Assembly: GCA_027459765.1 (NCBI GenBank) | Contig: DAIDHD010000053.1 | Span: 1-64,000 of the forward strand | Source of the DNA: Gammaproteobacteria bacterium | Lineage (GTDB): Bacteria; Pseudomonadota; Gammaproteobacteria; Steroidobacterales; Steroidobacteraceae | Length of the DNA: 64,000 nucleotides | Direction: 5' to 3' | Part shown: piece after piece, positions 9,460-17,600 of the stretch | How positions within the stretch are numbered: position 1 is the first letter of the stretch | How the letters are laid out: each line of letters opens with the position of its first letter | Notes under the pieces: model-generated | Database searches by the model: none | Told to the model about the DNA's origin: nothing | The model's input: only the letters and a program-made list of their open reading frames with translations | Position numbers and translations under genes: made by a program

Positions 9460-9528
9460 TCGCCATCGCGCCCTCGACGCGATACCATGGAGCGGATTGT
9501 GTTTCGTCAGGACGGTTTTCACGCGGAA

Positions 9529-10572
9529 ATGGCCAAGACAGAACCGCCGAGGCGGAGGACGCGCAGTCCAGGCGCCGCCGTGACCCTCGAAATGGTGGCC
9601 CGTGAGGCCGGCGTATCGCCGAGCACCGTGTCGCGCATCCTCAACGGCACGGCGCGCGTGCGCGACGCGAAGACCGTGGCGGTGCGCGCGGCGATCTCCC
9701 GGCTCAAGTTCACCCCGAACCCCGTGGCTCGCTCGCTCGCCCGCGGCAAGTCCGCCGAGGTGGGGGTGGTGATCCAGTCGATCGACAGTCCGTTCTACGG
9801 CGAGGCGCTCGCGGCCATCGAGAAGGCCCTGATACGCGCCGGTTATTCGGCGCTGTTCGTCAGCGGCCACTGGCGCGAGAGCGACGAGCGCAAGTCCATC
9901 GAGCACCTGATCTCGAGGCGGGTGGGCGGCATCATTCTGGTCACGAGCTGTCTGGCGGACGAGGAACTCCTGCGGCTCGCGCGTACGACGCCGCTGGTAC
10001 TGACCGGCCGGCGCCTGGCCGGTCCGAATCTGTACGCGGTCGACGTCGACAGCACCCCGGGGGCGCGCCTCGCCACCGATTACCTGTTGGACCAAGGGCA
10101 TCGGCGCATCGCCTTCATCGGCGGTTCCCGCGACCATCCCGATGCGCGGCAGCGGCTCGCCGGCTATCGGGCCGCTCTGGCGGCACGTCGCCTGCCCTTG
10201 CAGCCTCGCCTGATGACCGACGGCGACTACAGCGAGGCGGGCGGCTTCCAGGCGATGACCCGACTCCTGGAGCAGGGACAGAAGTTCACTGCGGTGTTCG
10301 CCGCCAACGATCAGATGGCGTATGGCGCGATGCTCGCCCTGCACCGACGGGGCCTGAAGGTTCCGCAGGACGTCTCGGTGGTGGGGTTCGACGATCTGCC
10401 CACGTCTTCGTACATCGTTCCACCGCTCACCACAGTGCACCGCTCGATCAACGAACTCGGCGACGCCGCCGCCGAGGCGATGATCGATCTGATCGAGCAA
10501 TTGCCGCCGGTCGCCAAGGTCTCGGCGCCGACGCTGGCGATACGCGACTCGACGCGGCCGCTGCGAGCCTGA
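9529..10572 (+). CDS. LacI-family transcriptional regulator of the glucan locus
   Basis: A 347-residue repressor from ATG 9529, a typical family length. The N-terminal helix-turn-helix reads VTLEMVAREAGVSPSTVSRILNG, with the hinge region around KFTPNPVARSLARG. It is followed by a periplasmic-binding-protein-like effector domain with EVGVVIQ, RIAFIGG, FAANDQMAYGAM and SVVGFDD. The protein should bind the GAAAGCGCTT palindromes and release them when a glucan-derived sugar binds; the sugar is unknown. Another in-frame ATG at 9487 exists, and neither has a convincing ribosome-binding site. It lies divergently from the glucanase operon across operator 1 and may regulate itself. Confidence 0.92.
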   Translation: MAKTEPPRRRTRSPGAAVTLEMVAREAGVSPSTVSRILNGTARVRDAKTVAVRAAISRLKFTPNPVARSLARGKSAEVGVVIQSIDSPFYGEALAAIEKALIRAGYSALFVSGHWRESDERKSIEHLISRRVGGIILVTSCLADEELLRLARTTPLVLTGRRLAGPNLYAVDVDSTPGARLATDYLLDQGHRRIAFIGGSRDHPDARQRLAGYRAALAARRLPLQPRLMTDGDYSEAGGFQAMTRLLEQGQKFTAVFAANDQMAYGAMLALHRRGLKVPQDVSVVGFDDLPTSSYIVPPLTTVHRSINELGDAAAEAMIDLIEQLPPVAKVSAPTLAIRDSTRPLRA

Positions 10573-10640
10573 AGCCGCGCACAGCCGCAGGCGTGCCCGC
10601 CCTGGCCAACGCGGCTCGCGTGGAATACTCGGACCGGGTT

Positions 10641-11564
10641 CTAGTCGCCCGTCGGGGAGGCCAGTCCGAGTGAAGCGGCGAAGCGCTCGAAGGCCGGGTG
10701 CCAGGCGGGCGGGTTGCGCACGAAGATGAAGTGGCCGTTGTTCTTGTCCGGCGGCAGTTCCTGGAATTCGCCCCGACCTCCCGCGGCATGGAAGGCGTTC
10801 CACCAGCGCCGCGGTGCGACCGGCCCCCACAGGCGGTCGTTGGCGCTGTAGAGCCAGAGCGAGGGAATGCGCGTCGCGGGGGCGCGGCCTGCGTACCACT
10901 TCTCGAGGAGGTCGGCCCCGCACGGTGCGTCGGGATGTCGCAAGGAGTCGCCGCCGTCGCCGCCGGCGACGTTGACGACGCCGCGCAGCCCGGGCAGGGG
11001 ATCGGCCGCGGCGGCGACCGCGATCATCCCGCCGAAGGACTCCCCGACGAGGAGTCCCGAGGACGGATCCACGTAGCGCTGCCGGCGCGCGAAAGCCGCA
11101 ACCTGGCGCACCTCGTCGAGTGCGGCCGAAATCGCCGGCTCGAAACGCTTGGCGGCGCAGGGGCCGGTGTTCTCGAGATCAGGGCCGCCGGTCGCGCCGT
11201 AGCCGATGCGGGTGGGAATGAACACCGCGAAACCAAGACCGGCGAGGTAGCGCGCGTTGGCGGGATAGTCCACCCGTCCCAGGCGGGCGCGCTCGCTTTG
11301 CTCGGCGGCGCGTCCGTGCAGCAGCACCAGCCAGGGTGCGCGTGCATCACCTTCGCGACGCACGACGGTGACCACCAGGTCGCGGCGCAGGCCCGCGGCG
11401 CCGAAGCGCACCGGCACCGTGGCCACGTCCTCGACCAGCGATCGTGCCGGCGGCATCGCGATGGCGGTCGCGGCGACCGTGACGCACAGCGACAGGACCG
11501 TGCCGGCGAGCAGCGCGTGCGCACAGCAGAGGAGGGGCGGGCTACGGCGTCTGGACGTCGACAT
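10641..11564 (-). CDS. exported alpha/beta hydrolase (dienelactone-hydrolase-like)
   Basis: A 307-residue protein with an N-terminal hydrophobic signal (about residues 12-36). The alpha/beta hydrolase triad can be read as Ser in GESFGG, Asp in YSANDRLWG and His in NNGHFIF, with an oxyanion-type LLHGRAA near residue 82. This indicates an esterase or similar serine hydrolase in the periplasm. The substrate is not evident; polysaccharide de-acylation is a guess from its place inside the glucan locus. It is convergent with the LacI gene and divergent from the next lipoprotein operon. No operator copy precedes its own start other than the one facing the plus strand. Confidence 0.8.
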   Translation of the reverse strand: MSTSRRRSPPLLCCAHALLAGTVLSLCVTVAATAIAMPPARSLVEDVATVPVRFGAAGLRRDLVVTVVRREGDARAPWLVLLHGRAAEQSERARLGRVDYPANARYLAGLGFAVFIPTRIGYGATGGPDLENTGPCAAKRFEPAISAALDEVRQVAAFARRQRYVDPSSGLLVGESFGGMIAVAAAADPLPGLRGVVNVAGGDGGDSLRHPDAPCGADLLEKWYAGRAPATRIPSLWLYSANDRLWGPVAPRRWWNAFHAAGGRGEFQELPPDKNNGHFIFVRNPPAWHPAFERFAASLGLASPTGD

Positions 11565-11636
11565 CGGCGCAATACGCTAACAGGCGACGCCGCCACCGGC
11601 CATTTGCGGCGTGCGGCGGTTCGCCGCACGGGGCGA

Positions 11637-11667
11637 TTGACAGGACCTCGCGAGCCTGTGCTAGTCT
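11637..11667 (+). promoter_or_regulatory. promoter of the GH1/GH16/transporter operon
   Basis: TTGACA (11637-11642) is followed after 19 bases by TAGTCT (11662-11667), preceded by TGTGC. The same arrangement, including the TGTGCTAG string, precedes the lipoprotein at 18663. The long spacer means the exact -10 box is uncertain. Confidence 0.6.
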
Positions 11668-11672
11668 CTTTC

Positions 11673-11686
11673 TGAAAGCGCTTTCT
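11673..11686. promoter_or_regulatory. LacI-family operator 2
   Basis: TGAAAGCGCTTTCT contains a perfect 12-base palindrome GAAAGCGCTTTC at 11674-11685. It starts five bases after the -10-like box, so it should cover the transcription start. It controls the lipoprotein-GH1-GH16-transporter-GH17 unit. Confidence 0.8.
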
Positions 11687-11779
11687 AAAAGGGCGCGGCC
11701 GGCCGGTGCGGCACGAGCGGACTGCAAATCGTTCGTGGCGCGAATCGGTCGATCATTCGCACGCACTGGGGGAGTAGTC

Positions 11780-12751
11780 ATGTCCGCGACCCATCGTCTT
11801 CGCCCGACCGTCCCGTCCCGATCGCACGGCACCGGTGCCCGCATTGGCGCGCTCGCCGCCGTGGCGGTCTGCGGCGCCATGCTGGCCGCCTGCAACGGGG
11901 GCGGCACCATCCCGGCATCCTCGGCGGGCGGCAGCAGCGGATCCAGCGGTGGCACGACCGGCGGATCGAGCGGCGGCAGCAGTGGAGGCAGCAGTGGAGG
12001 CAGCAGCGGTGGCGGCGGCACCACCGTGACGCCGACTCCCTACACGCTGTTTTCGTCGAATTACGCCGCCTATGCGCAGCAGGCGCCGAGCGGAGCCTTC
12101 GTCCACTCGATACAGAAGGGCGACGTGCACACGGTGTTCGGCGGCAACATCAACTACGGCTGCTTCTCCTTCAGCCAGGCGCAGATGGACGGCACCCAGT
12201 TCTATGCCTTCCAGGCACAGGCCGATTCGAACGGCGGCCCGCCGAACGGCACCAACTGTCAGCCGCTCAGCAGCGCTGCGCCCACCACGGCGAGCGATTT
12301 CGCGGCCATGGTGATCTTCGCGCCCGGGACGAGTGCCGACACCACGAGCATCGGCACGCTCGACATCAGCCAGGCGAGCACCCTGCTCGTGCAGATGGGC
12401 AACATCTACACCCAGGGCGACGTGCCCGGCGCGGTCGGCGGCAATGCCACCGTGTTCACGATCACCCTCAACAACGACACCTCGACGAAGCAGGACGGAT
12501 CGGGTCAGACGGCGTTGTGCCAGTACGACCAGACCCTGACGACCATCGGGCGCGGCGCCACGTCGCCGCTCGGCGTGCTCAACTACGCCATCCCGCTGAG
12601 TTCGTTCACCTGCAGCAAGGGATCCATGGGGACCTTGCAGGCGAGCGGCGTGTCGAGTGTCTCCGTGGGTTTCTCCGGCGACAAGAATCCGAAGCTCGTG
12701 GCCAACGAACTCGACGTGATCGCCGTCGGCTACGTGGGCTTCACCAAGTGA
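11780..12751 (+). CDS. lipoprotein with Gly/Ser linker and candidate glucan-binding domain
   Basis: A 323-residue protein started at ATG 11780 behind a strong GGGGGAG. The signal ends in lipobox MLAAC (Cys38). A flexible Gly/Ser/Thr linker of about 40 residues follows, encoded by short imperfect GGSSGG repeats near 11930-12020. The C-terminal 240 residues are a beta-rich domain of no family I know. Its last part (an IPLSSFTCSKG segment, then SVSVGF) resembles in layout the VPLTAFTNVVQNC and VSVDF segments of the duplicated domain in the lipoprotein at 18663. A surface tether with a polysaccharide-binding head is the simplest reading. It is the first gene after operator 2. Confidence 0.8.
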   Translation: MSATHRLRPTVPSRSHGTGARIGALAAVAVCGAMLAACNGGGTIPASSAGGSSGSSGGTTGGSSGGSSGGSSGGSSGGGGTTVTPTPYTLFSSNYAAYAQQAPSGAFVHSIQKGDVHTVFGGNINYGCFSFSQAQMDGTQFYAFQAQADSNGGPPNGTNCQPLSSAAPTTASDFAAMVIFAPGTSADTTSIGTLDISQASTLLVQMGNIYTQGDVPGAVGGNATVFTITLNNDTSTKQDGSGQTALCQYDQTLTTIGRGATSPLGVLNYAIPLSSFTCSKGSMGTLQASGVSSVSVGFSGDKNPKLVANELDVIAVGYVGFTK

Positions 12752-12782
12752 GGTCCGCGGCGTCGGGAGCGGCGTCCGCGCG

Positions 12783-14186
12783 ATGATTGCCGGGGACTCC
12801 GGGGAGAAAGCCCGGCGGCCGGGTGAGTTCGCGGACCTGGCGCGTCGTTTCGCGTCGCAGTTCACCTGGGGCGTCGCCACCAGCGCCTACCAGATCGAGG
12901 GCGCGGCGGCCATGGACGGGCGTGGCCCGTCCATCTGGGACGAATTCTGCGCGCGCCCCGGCGCCATCAAGGACGGCAGCAGCGGCGAACGGGCCTGCGA
13001 CCACTACCACCGAATGGCCGAGGATCTCGCGCTGATATCGGACCTCGGAATCGGCGCCTATCGGTTCTCGGTGTCCTGGCCGCGGGTGCAGCCGCTCGGC
13101 GCCGGCGCGTGGAACGAGCGCGGCTTCGATTTCTACGAGCGCCTCGTGGATGGTTTGCTCGAGCGTGACATCGCGCCGTACCTGACCCTGTATCACTGGG
13201 ATCTGCCGCTCGCGCTGCAGGCCGGCGGTGGCTGGGAGAATCGGGACACGGCGCTGCGATTCGTGGACTACGCCCGCGAAGTCTCACGACGGCTCGGCAA
13301 CCGCGTACGCTCCATCGCCACCCACAATGAGCCCTGGGTGGTCGCCGTTCTGGGTCACGAAGCCGGTATCTTCGCGCCCGGCCTCAAGAGCCGCAGGCTC
13401 GCCATGCAGGTGGCGCACAATCTGCTGCTCAGCCACGGTCTCGCGCTGCAGGCGCTGCGCGCGGACGGGGTCTCGACGCCGCTCGGGATCGTGCTCAACC
13501 AGGGACCGATCCACGCCGCCACCAACTCCCCCGAGGACCGGGCCAAGGCGCGCCTCGACGACGGTCTCACCATCCGCTGGTACATGGACGCCCTGCTGCT
13601 CGGTCGCTATCCTGCCGACGTGGTCGAGTTCCTGGGCGCGGACGCGCCGACCGTGACCGACGAGGACATGCGCACGATCAGCCAGCCCCTCGATTTCCTC
13701 GGCATCAACTACTACACCCGCAACGTCTCCGGAACGGGAGAGCCGCAGAAGCCGGCGGAGGATGGCCGCGAGCGGACCGACATGGGCTGGGAGGTATTCC
13801 CGGCGGGGCTCACCGAGCTGCTTCTGCGGCTGCACGATGACTATCCGCTGCCGCCCCTTTACATCATGGAAAATGGCGCCGCCTATCGCGACCAGCTGGA
13901 GGCCGGGCGCGTGCGCGACGAGGATCGCGTGCGCTACTTGCGCCGGCACGTGGCCGCGCTCGCCGATGCCATCGAGCGCGGCGTCGACGTTCGCGGTTAC
14001 TTCGTCTGGAGTCTGCTCGACAATTTCGAGTGGGCCGACGGTTATCGCAAGCGCTTTGGAATCGTCTACGTCGACTACGCGACGCAGCAGCGCATCCCCA
14101 AGGACAGCGCGCGCTGGTATCAGCAGTTGTGCGCGGCCCACCGCCACGGCGACACGCGACGAGTCGCGGGCGAGGCCGTGCTTTGA
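12783..14186 (+). CDS. GH1 beta-glucosidase, cytoplasmic
   Basis: A 467-residue family 1 glycoside hydrolase. The N-terminal FTWGVATSAYQIEGA motif, acid/base Glu183 in THNEPW and nucleophile Glu363 in IMENG are all intact, as is LLDNFEWADGY near the C-terminus. Length matches complete bacterial beta-glucosidases. There is no signal peptide, so it should split laminaribiose and short gluco-oligomers to glucose in the cytoplasm. It lies 31 bases after the lipoprotein, and its stop overlaps the TTG start of the GH16 gene, indicating one operon under operator 2. Confidence 0.95.
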   Translation: MIAGDSGEKARRPGEFADLARRFASQFTWGVATSAYQIEGAAAMDGRGPSIWDEFCARPGAIKDGSSGERACDHYHRMAEDLALISDLGIGAYRFSVSWPRVQPLGAGAWNERGFDFYERLVDGLLERDIAPYLTLYHWDLPLALQAGGGWENRDTALRFVDYAREVSRRLGNRVRSIATHNEPWVVAVLGHEAGIFAPGLKSRRLAMQVAHNLLLSHGLALQALRADGVSTPLGIVLNQGPIHAATNSPEDRAKARLDDGLTIRWYMDALLLGRYPADVVEFLGADAPTVTDEDMRTISQPLDFLGINYYTRNVSGTGEPQKPAEDGRERTDMGWEVFPAGLTELLLRLHDDYPLPPLYIMENGAAYRDQLEAGRVRDEDRVRYLRRHVAALADAIERGVDVRGYFVWSLLDNFEWADGYRKRFGIVYVDYATQQRIPKDSARWYQQLCAAHRHGDTRRVAGEAVL

Positions 14187-15127
14187 CGACGCGCGGCCCC
14201 CGGCGGACGAGGCGCGGCAGCGGAGCCGCCGCGCCGGCGTCCGCTGCCCGCTGGCGGCTCACCTGGAGCGACGAGTTCGAGGGCGACCGGGTCGATCCGG
14301 CGAAGTGGGACTTCGACATCGGCAACGGTTTCTTCGATTACCGCAGCCACACCTGGGTGCCCGGCTGGGGCAACGAGGAGCTGCAGTACTACACTGATCA
14401 ACCCCGCAACGTCGAAGTGCGCGACAGCCTGCTCACCATCCGCGCGCTGCGCGAGTCGCTGCACGGCTGCGGTTACACCTCCGCCCGCCTCAAGACTCGG
14501 CGCCGCGACGGCGGCGTGTTGTTCGCGCAGGCTTACGGGAAGTTCGAAGTCCGCGCCAAGGTGCCGCACGGCAAGGGACTGTGGCCCGCCCTGTGGATGC
14601 TGCCCGCCGAGGACGCGTACGGTGGCTGGGCCGCCTCCGGCGAGATCGACATCATGGAAATCGTCGGCGAGAAGCCCCACGAGTATCTCGGCTCGGTGCA
14701 CTTCGGCGGCACCTTTCCCAAGCGCGAACTCGTCACGCACGTGCACCCGTTCCGCGCCGGAGGCCACGTCGGGGAATTCCACGTCTACGCGGTGGAATGG
14801 GAGCCGGGCGAGATCCGCTGGCTGGTGGACGGGGAAGTCTGGGCGCGGCAGAACTTCTGGTGGTGCACCAGCCGGACCCGCGACGGCCGCGGCCTCGTGC
14901 CGCGGTCGGCCGCCGACTTGAATCCCTGGCCGGCACCCTTCGACCGGCCGTTCTATCTGCTGATGAACGTAGCCGTTGGCGGCAACTTCCCCGGCGAGCC
15001 CGATCCTTCGACCGAATTTCCCGCCGAGCTCGTGGTCGACTACGTGCGGGTCTATGAGCGTGTCGGCGGGTATCCGCCGCTCAAGCCCCGCGGCGATGGC
15101 GTCGTGCCCTTCCGCGGGCGGCGCTGA
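14183..15127 (+). CDS. GH16 beta-1,3-glucanase (laminarinase-like), no signal peptide
   Basis: A 314-residue family 16 enzyme. The catalytic signature GEIDIMEIVGE gives nucleophile Glu154, Asp156 and acid/base Glu159. LTWSDEFEG at the start of the domain, WPALWMLP and the closing VVDYVRVYE are classical. I start it at TTG 14183, which overlaps the GH1 stop as TTGA. The only ATG upstream in frame (14030) would lie inside GH1. The N-terminus is Arg/Ala-rich with no hydrophobic core, so the enzyme looks intracellular. That is unusual for GH16 and would mean it attacks imported oligosaccharides. The next gene begins 16 bases later. Confidence 0.9.
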   Translation: MTTRGPRRTRRGSGAAAPASAARWRLTWSDEFEGDRVDPAKWDFDIGNGFFDYRSHTWVPGWGNEELQYYTDQPRNVEVRDSLLTIRALRESLHGCGYTSARLKTRRRDGGVLFAQAYGKFEVRAKVPHGKGLWPALWMLPAEDAYGGWAASGEIDIMEIVGEKPHEYLGSVHFGGTFPKRELVTHVHPFRAGGHVGEFHVYAVEWEPGEIRWLVDGEVWARQNFWWCTSRTRDGRGLVPRSAADLNPWPAPFDRPFYLLMNVAVGGNFPGEPDPSTEFPAELVVDYVRVYERVGGYPPLKPRGDGVVPFRGRR

Positions 15128-15143
15128 ACGCGCAGGACGCACC

Positions 15144-17600
15144 GTGCAACGAGCGCCAGCAGCCACGTCCACACGCGATGCCGGCAAGCTCACGGTCGCC
15201 GAGAAGATCGGCTACGGATTCGGGGATCTGGCCTCGAACCTCTTCTGGCAGATGTTCTCGATCTTCATCGCCAAGTTCTACACCGACGTCTTCCTGCTGA
15301 GCGCTGCGACCATGGGGACCATGATGCTGGTGACCCGGGCCGGTGACGCGTTCATCGACCCGTTGATCGGTTCGCTCGCCGACCGCACCCGCAGCCGCTT
15401 CGGGCACTTCCGCCCTTATCTGCTGTGGGCCGCCGTACCGGTGGCGGTCACGGCGGTGCTCACGTTCTCGACCCCGAGTTTCGGCGGCACGGCGCGCGTC
15501 GTCTACGCGTACGTCACCTTGAGCCTGATGATGATCGCGTATTCCGCCATCAACATCCCGTACTCGGCGCTGCTCGGCGTGTTGACGCCCGATTCGAGGG
15601 AGCGAACGAGCGCGAGTTCCTATCGCTTCGTTATGGCGTTCCTGCCGGTGTTCCTCATCGTCAATGCGACCATGCCGCTCGCGACCTACTTCGGCGGCAG
15701 CGAGAACTCTCCCGAGGGCTGGCGCAGCACCATGATGCTGTACGCGGCTCTTGCGGTGCTCTTCTACTGGGCCACGTTCGCCATGACTCGCGAACGGGTG
15801 CAGCCGGAGCAGGGCCAGAAGACCCACTGGCGCGTCGATCTCGCGGACCTCGGCCGCAATCGACCGTGGCTGGTGCTGTGCGCGGTCGGCATCGCCGCGC
15901 TCACCTACAACAACATTCGCGGCACGGTGATCGTCTACTACTTCGATTACGTGGTGCCGGGAGGTAAACACTACTTCGGACCGGTCATGACCACCGCCGC
16001 CATCGCCTTCATCGCCGGCGTCATGGTGGCCTCGCCGCTCGCGAAGCGCTTCGGCAAGCGCAACTTCTACATGGTGTCGATGTCGCTGACGGCGGTGCTC
16101 ACGGCGGCCTTCTATTTCGTGCCTGCCGGCAACATCCCTCTGCTGTGGACGCTCAATGCGTTGATCACCCTGTGCGCGGCGCCGACCGCACCCCTGGTCT
16201 GGGCCATGTACGCGGACACCGCGGACTACTCGGAGTGGAAGTGCGGGCGGCGTGCGACGGGCCTGGTGTTCTCGGCGGCGTCCCTTTCGCAGAAGCTCGG
16301 CTGGGCGCTCGGCGGAGCCGGCACCGGCTGGCTGCTGGGTTACTTCGGGTACGTGCCGAACGTGGCGCAGAGTCCGCGCGCGCTCGAGGGCATGCGCCTG
16401 ATGATGAGCCTGATTCCCGCCGTCGGCGCGCTCGGTGCCGTCGCTGTGCTTTGGTTCTATCGGCTCGACGACCCGACGGTGGAGCGCATGGGGCGCGAGC
16501 TCGCCGAACGCCGCGCCCGCGAGCGCGATGGCGCCGCGGGCATCGACGCGGCCGGCACCGCTGCGGCGGTTGGCGAGCCGTCGAGGACGCAAGAGAAGGG
16601 GAGTGAGGCGATGTCGAAACCTGGGCACTCACCGCGGGCGGCAAGGCCGCAGCCGGCACGCACCGGCGCGGGCAGTCAGGAACTGACCGCCGGCCGCCAC
16701 TCGGGCGCCGACGCGGCGCGCGTCGTCAGCGCCACGGCGGCCGTACCGGCGCTGGCGCCGGACGAATACGCGAGTCTGCTCGCGGAGTATCGCTCGACCC
16801 TCGAGCACGGCGTGCCCGGACTGTGCTTCAGCCCGTACGTCGCCGGCCAGGCGCCCGGAACCCTGGTGACGCCGGAACAGATCCGCGCCCGGCTCGAGAT
16901 CATCCGCCCCTACACGGGCTGGATCCGCAGCTTCTCGTGCACCGAAGGGCACGAACGCACGGCGTCGATCGCACGCTCGCTCGGAATGCGTACCCTGGTG
17001 GGAGCCTGGCTCGGTGAGGACCGCGCGGCGAACGAGCGCGAGATCCTCGGTGCCATCGACGTGGCCCGCGGCGGCCACGCCGACCTGCTCGCCGTGGGCA
17101 ACGAGGTGTTGCTGCGCGAGGACCTCGGCGAGGACGAACTCATCGAACTCATCGAGCGGGTCAAGCGCGCCGTGCCCGGTGTCCCGGTGGGCTACGTCGA
17201 CGCCTACTATCTTTTCGAGCGCCATCCGCGCGTCGCCGCCGCATGCGACGTGATCTTCGCCAACTGCTATCCGTTCTGGGAGGGCTGCCCCCGGCCGGAG
17301 GCGCTGGCGTACATGCAATCGATGGTGCGGCGGGCGCAGCAAGCGGCGCCGGGCAAGCGGGTGATCCTGAGCGAGACCGGCTGGCCGCATCGCGGCAGCG
17401 CCTTTCACGGAGCACGGCCGTCGCCCGAGGACGCAATGCGCTACTTCGTCGACGTCGTGCGCTGGTGCCGAGAGTCCCAGGTCGAGTTGTTCTATTTCGC
17501 GGCGTTCGACGAGGCCTGGAAGGTGGGCGCGGAAGGCGACGTCGGCGCGTATTGGGGCCTGTGGGACGCGCAGGGACGGCTGAAATACCTGGAGAGATGA
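15144..17600 (+). CDS. GPH-type MFS sugar transporter fused in frame to a GH17 glucanase domain
   Basis: An 818-residue open frame begun at GTG 15144 with AGGA 7 bases before it. Residues about 17-470 form a twelve-helix sugar:cation symporter of the GPH family, with EKIGYGFGDLASN and DPLIGSLADRTRSRFGHFRPYLLW visible. A charged Ala/Arg/Ser-rich linker of about 70 residues follows. A GH17 domain covers about 535-818, with Glu654 in AVGNEV, Glu744 in LSETGW and FAAFDEAWK. The hydrolase would sit on the cytoplasmic face. No stop separates the parts, yet a good internal ribosome-binding site and ATG (16611) could yield the GH17 part alone. The GH17 gene at 17601 follows with no gap. Confidence 0.85.
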   Translation: MQRAPAATSTRDAGKLTVAEKIGYGFGDLASNLFWQMFSIFIAKFYTDVFLLSAATMGTMMLVTRAGDAFIDPLIGSLADRTRSRFGHFRPYLLWAAVPVAVTAVLTFSTPSFGGTARVVYAYVTLSLMMIAYSAINIPYSALLGVLTPDSRERTSASSYRFVMAFLPVFLIVNATMPLATYFGGSENSPEGWRSTMMLYAALAVLFYWATFAMTRERVQPEQGQKTHWRVDLADLGRNRPWLVLCAVGIAALTYNNIRGTVIVYYFDYVVPGGKHYFGPVMTTAAIAFIAGVMVASPLAKRFGKRNFYMVSMSLTAVLTAAFYFVPAGNIPLLWTLNALITLCAAPTAPLVWAMYADTADYSEWKCGRRATGLVFSAASLSQKLGWALGGAGTGWLLGYFGYVPNVAQSPRALEGMRLMMSLIPAVGALGAVAVLWFYRLDDPTVERMGRELAERRARERDGAAGIDAAGTAAAVGEPSRTQEKGSEAMSKPGHSPRAARPQPARTGAGSQELTAGRHSGADAARVVSATAAVPALAPDEYASLLAEYRSTLEHGVPGLCFSPYVAGQAPGTLVTPEQIRARLEIIRPYTGWIRSFSCTEGHERTASIARSLGMRTLVGAWLGEDRAANEREILGAIDVARGGHADLLAVGNEVLLREDLGEDELIELIERVKRAVPGVPVGYVDAYYLFERHPRVAAACDVIFANCYPFWEGCPRPEALAYMQSMVRRAQQAAPGKRVILSETGWPHRGSAFHGARPSPEDAMRYFVDVVRWCRESQVELFYFAAFDEAWKVGAEGDVGAYWGLWDAQGRLKYLER
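16596..16613 (+). promoter_or_regulatory. internal ribosome-binding site and start within the MFS-GH17 frame
   Basis: AAGGGGAG (16596-16603) lies 7 bases before ATG 16611, in the same frame as the transporter. Translation from here would give a free 329-residue GH17 protein, so fused and free forms may coexist. Confidence 0.5.

Noticed and set aside
11930-12020. microsatellite or phase-variable tract
   Set aside because: The repeats are in-frame Gly/Ser codons of a linker, with degenerate third bases; slippage would be in multiples of three and give only length change.
14030-14182. ATG 14030 as start of the GH16 gene
   Set aside because: It would overlap GH1 by over 150 bases and add an Arg-rich tail. 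TTG 14183 overlapping the stop is more economical.
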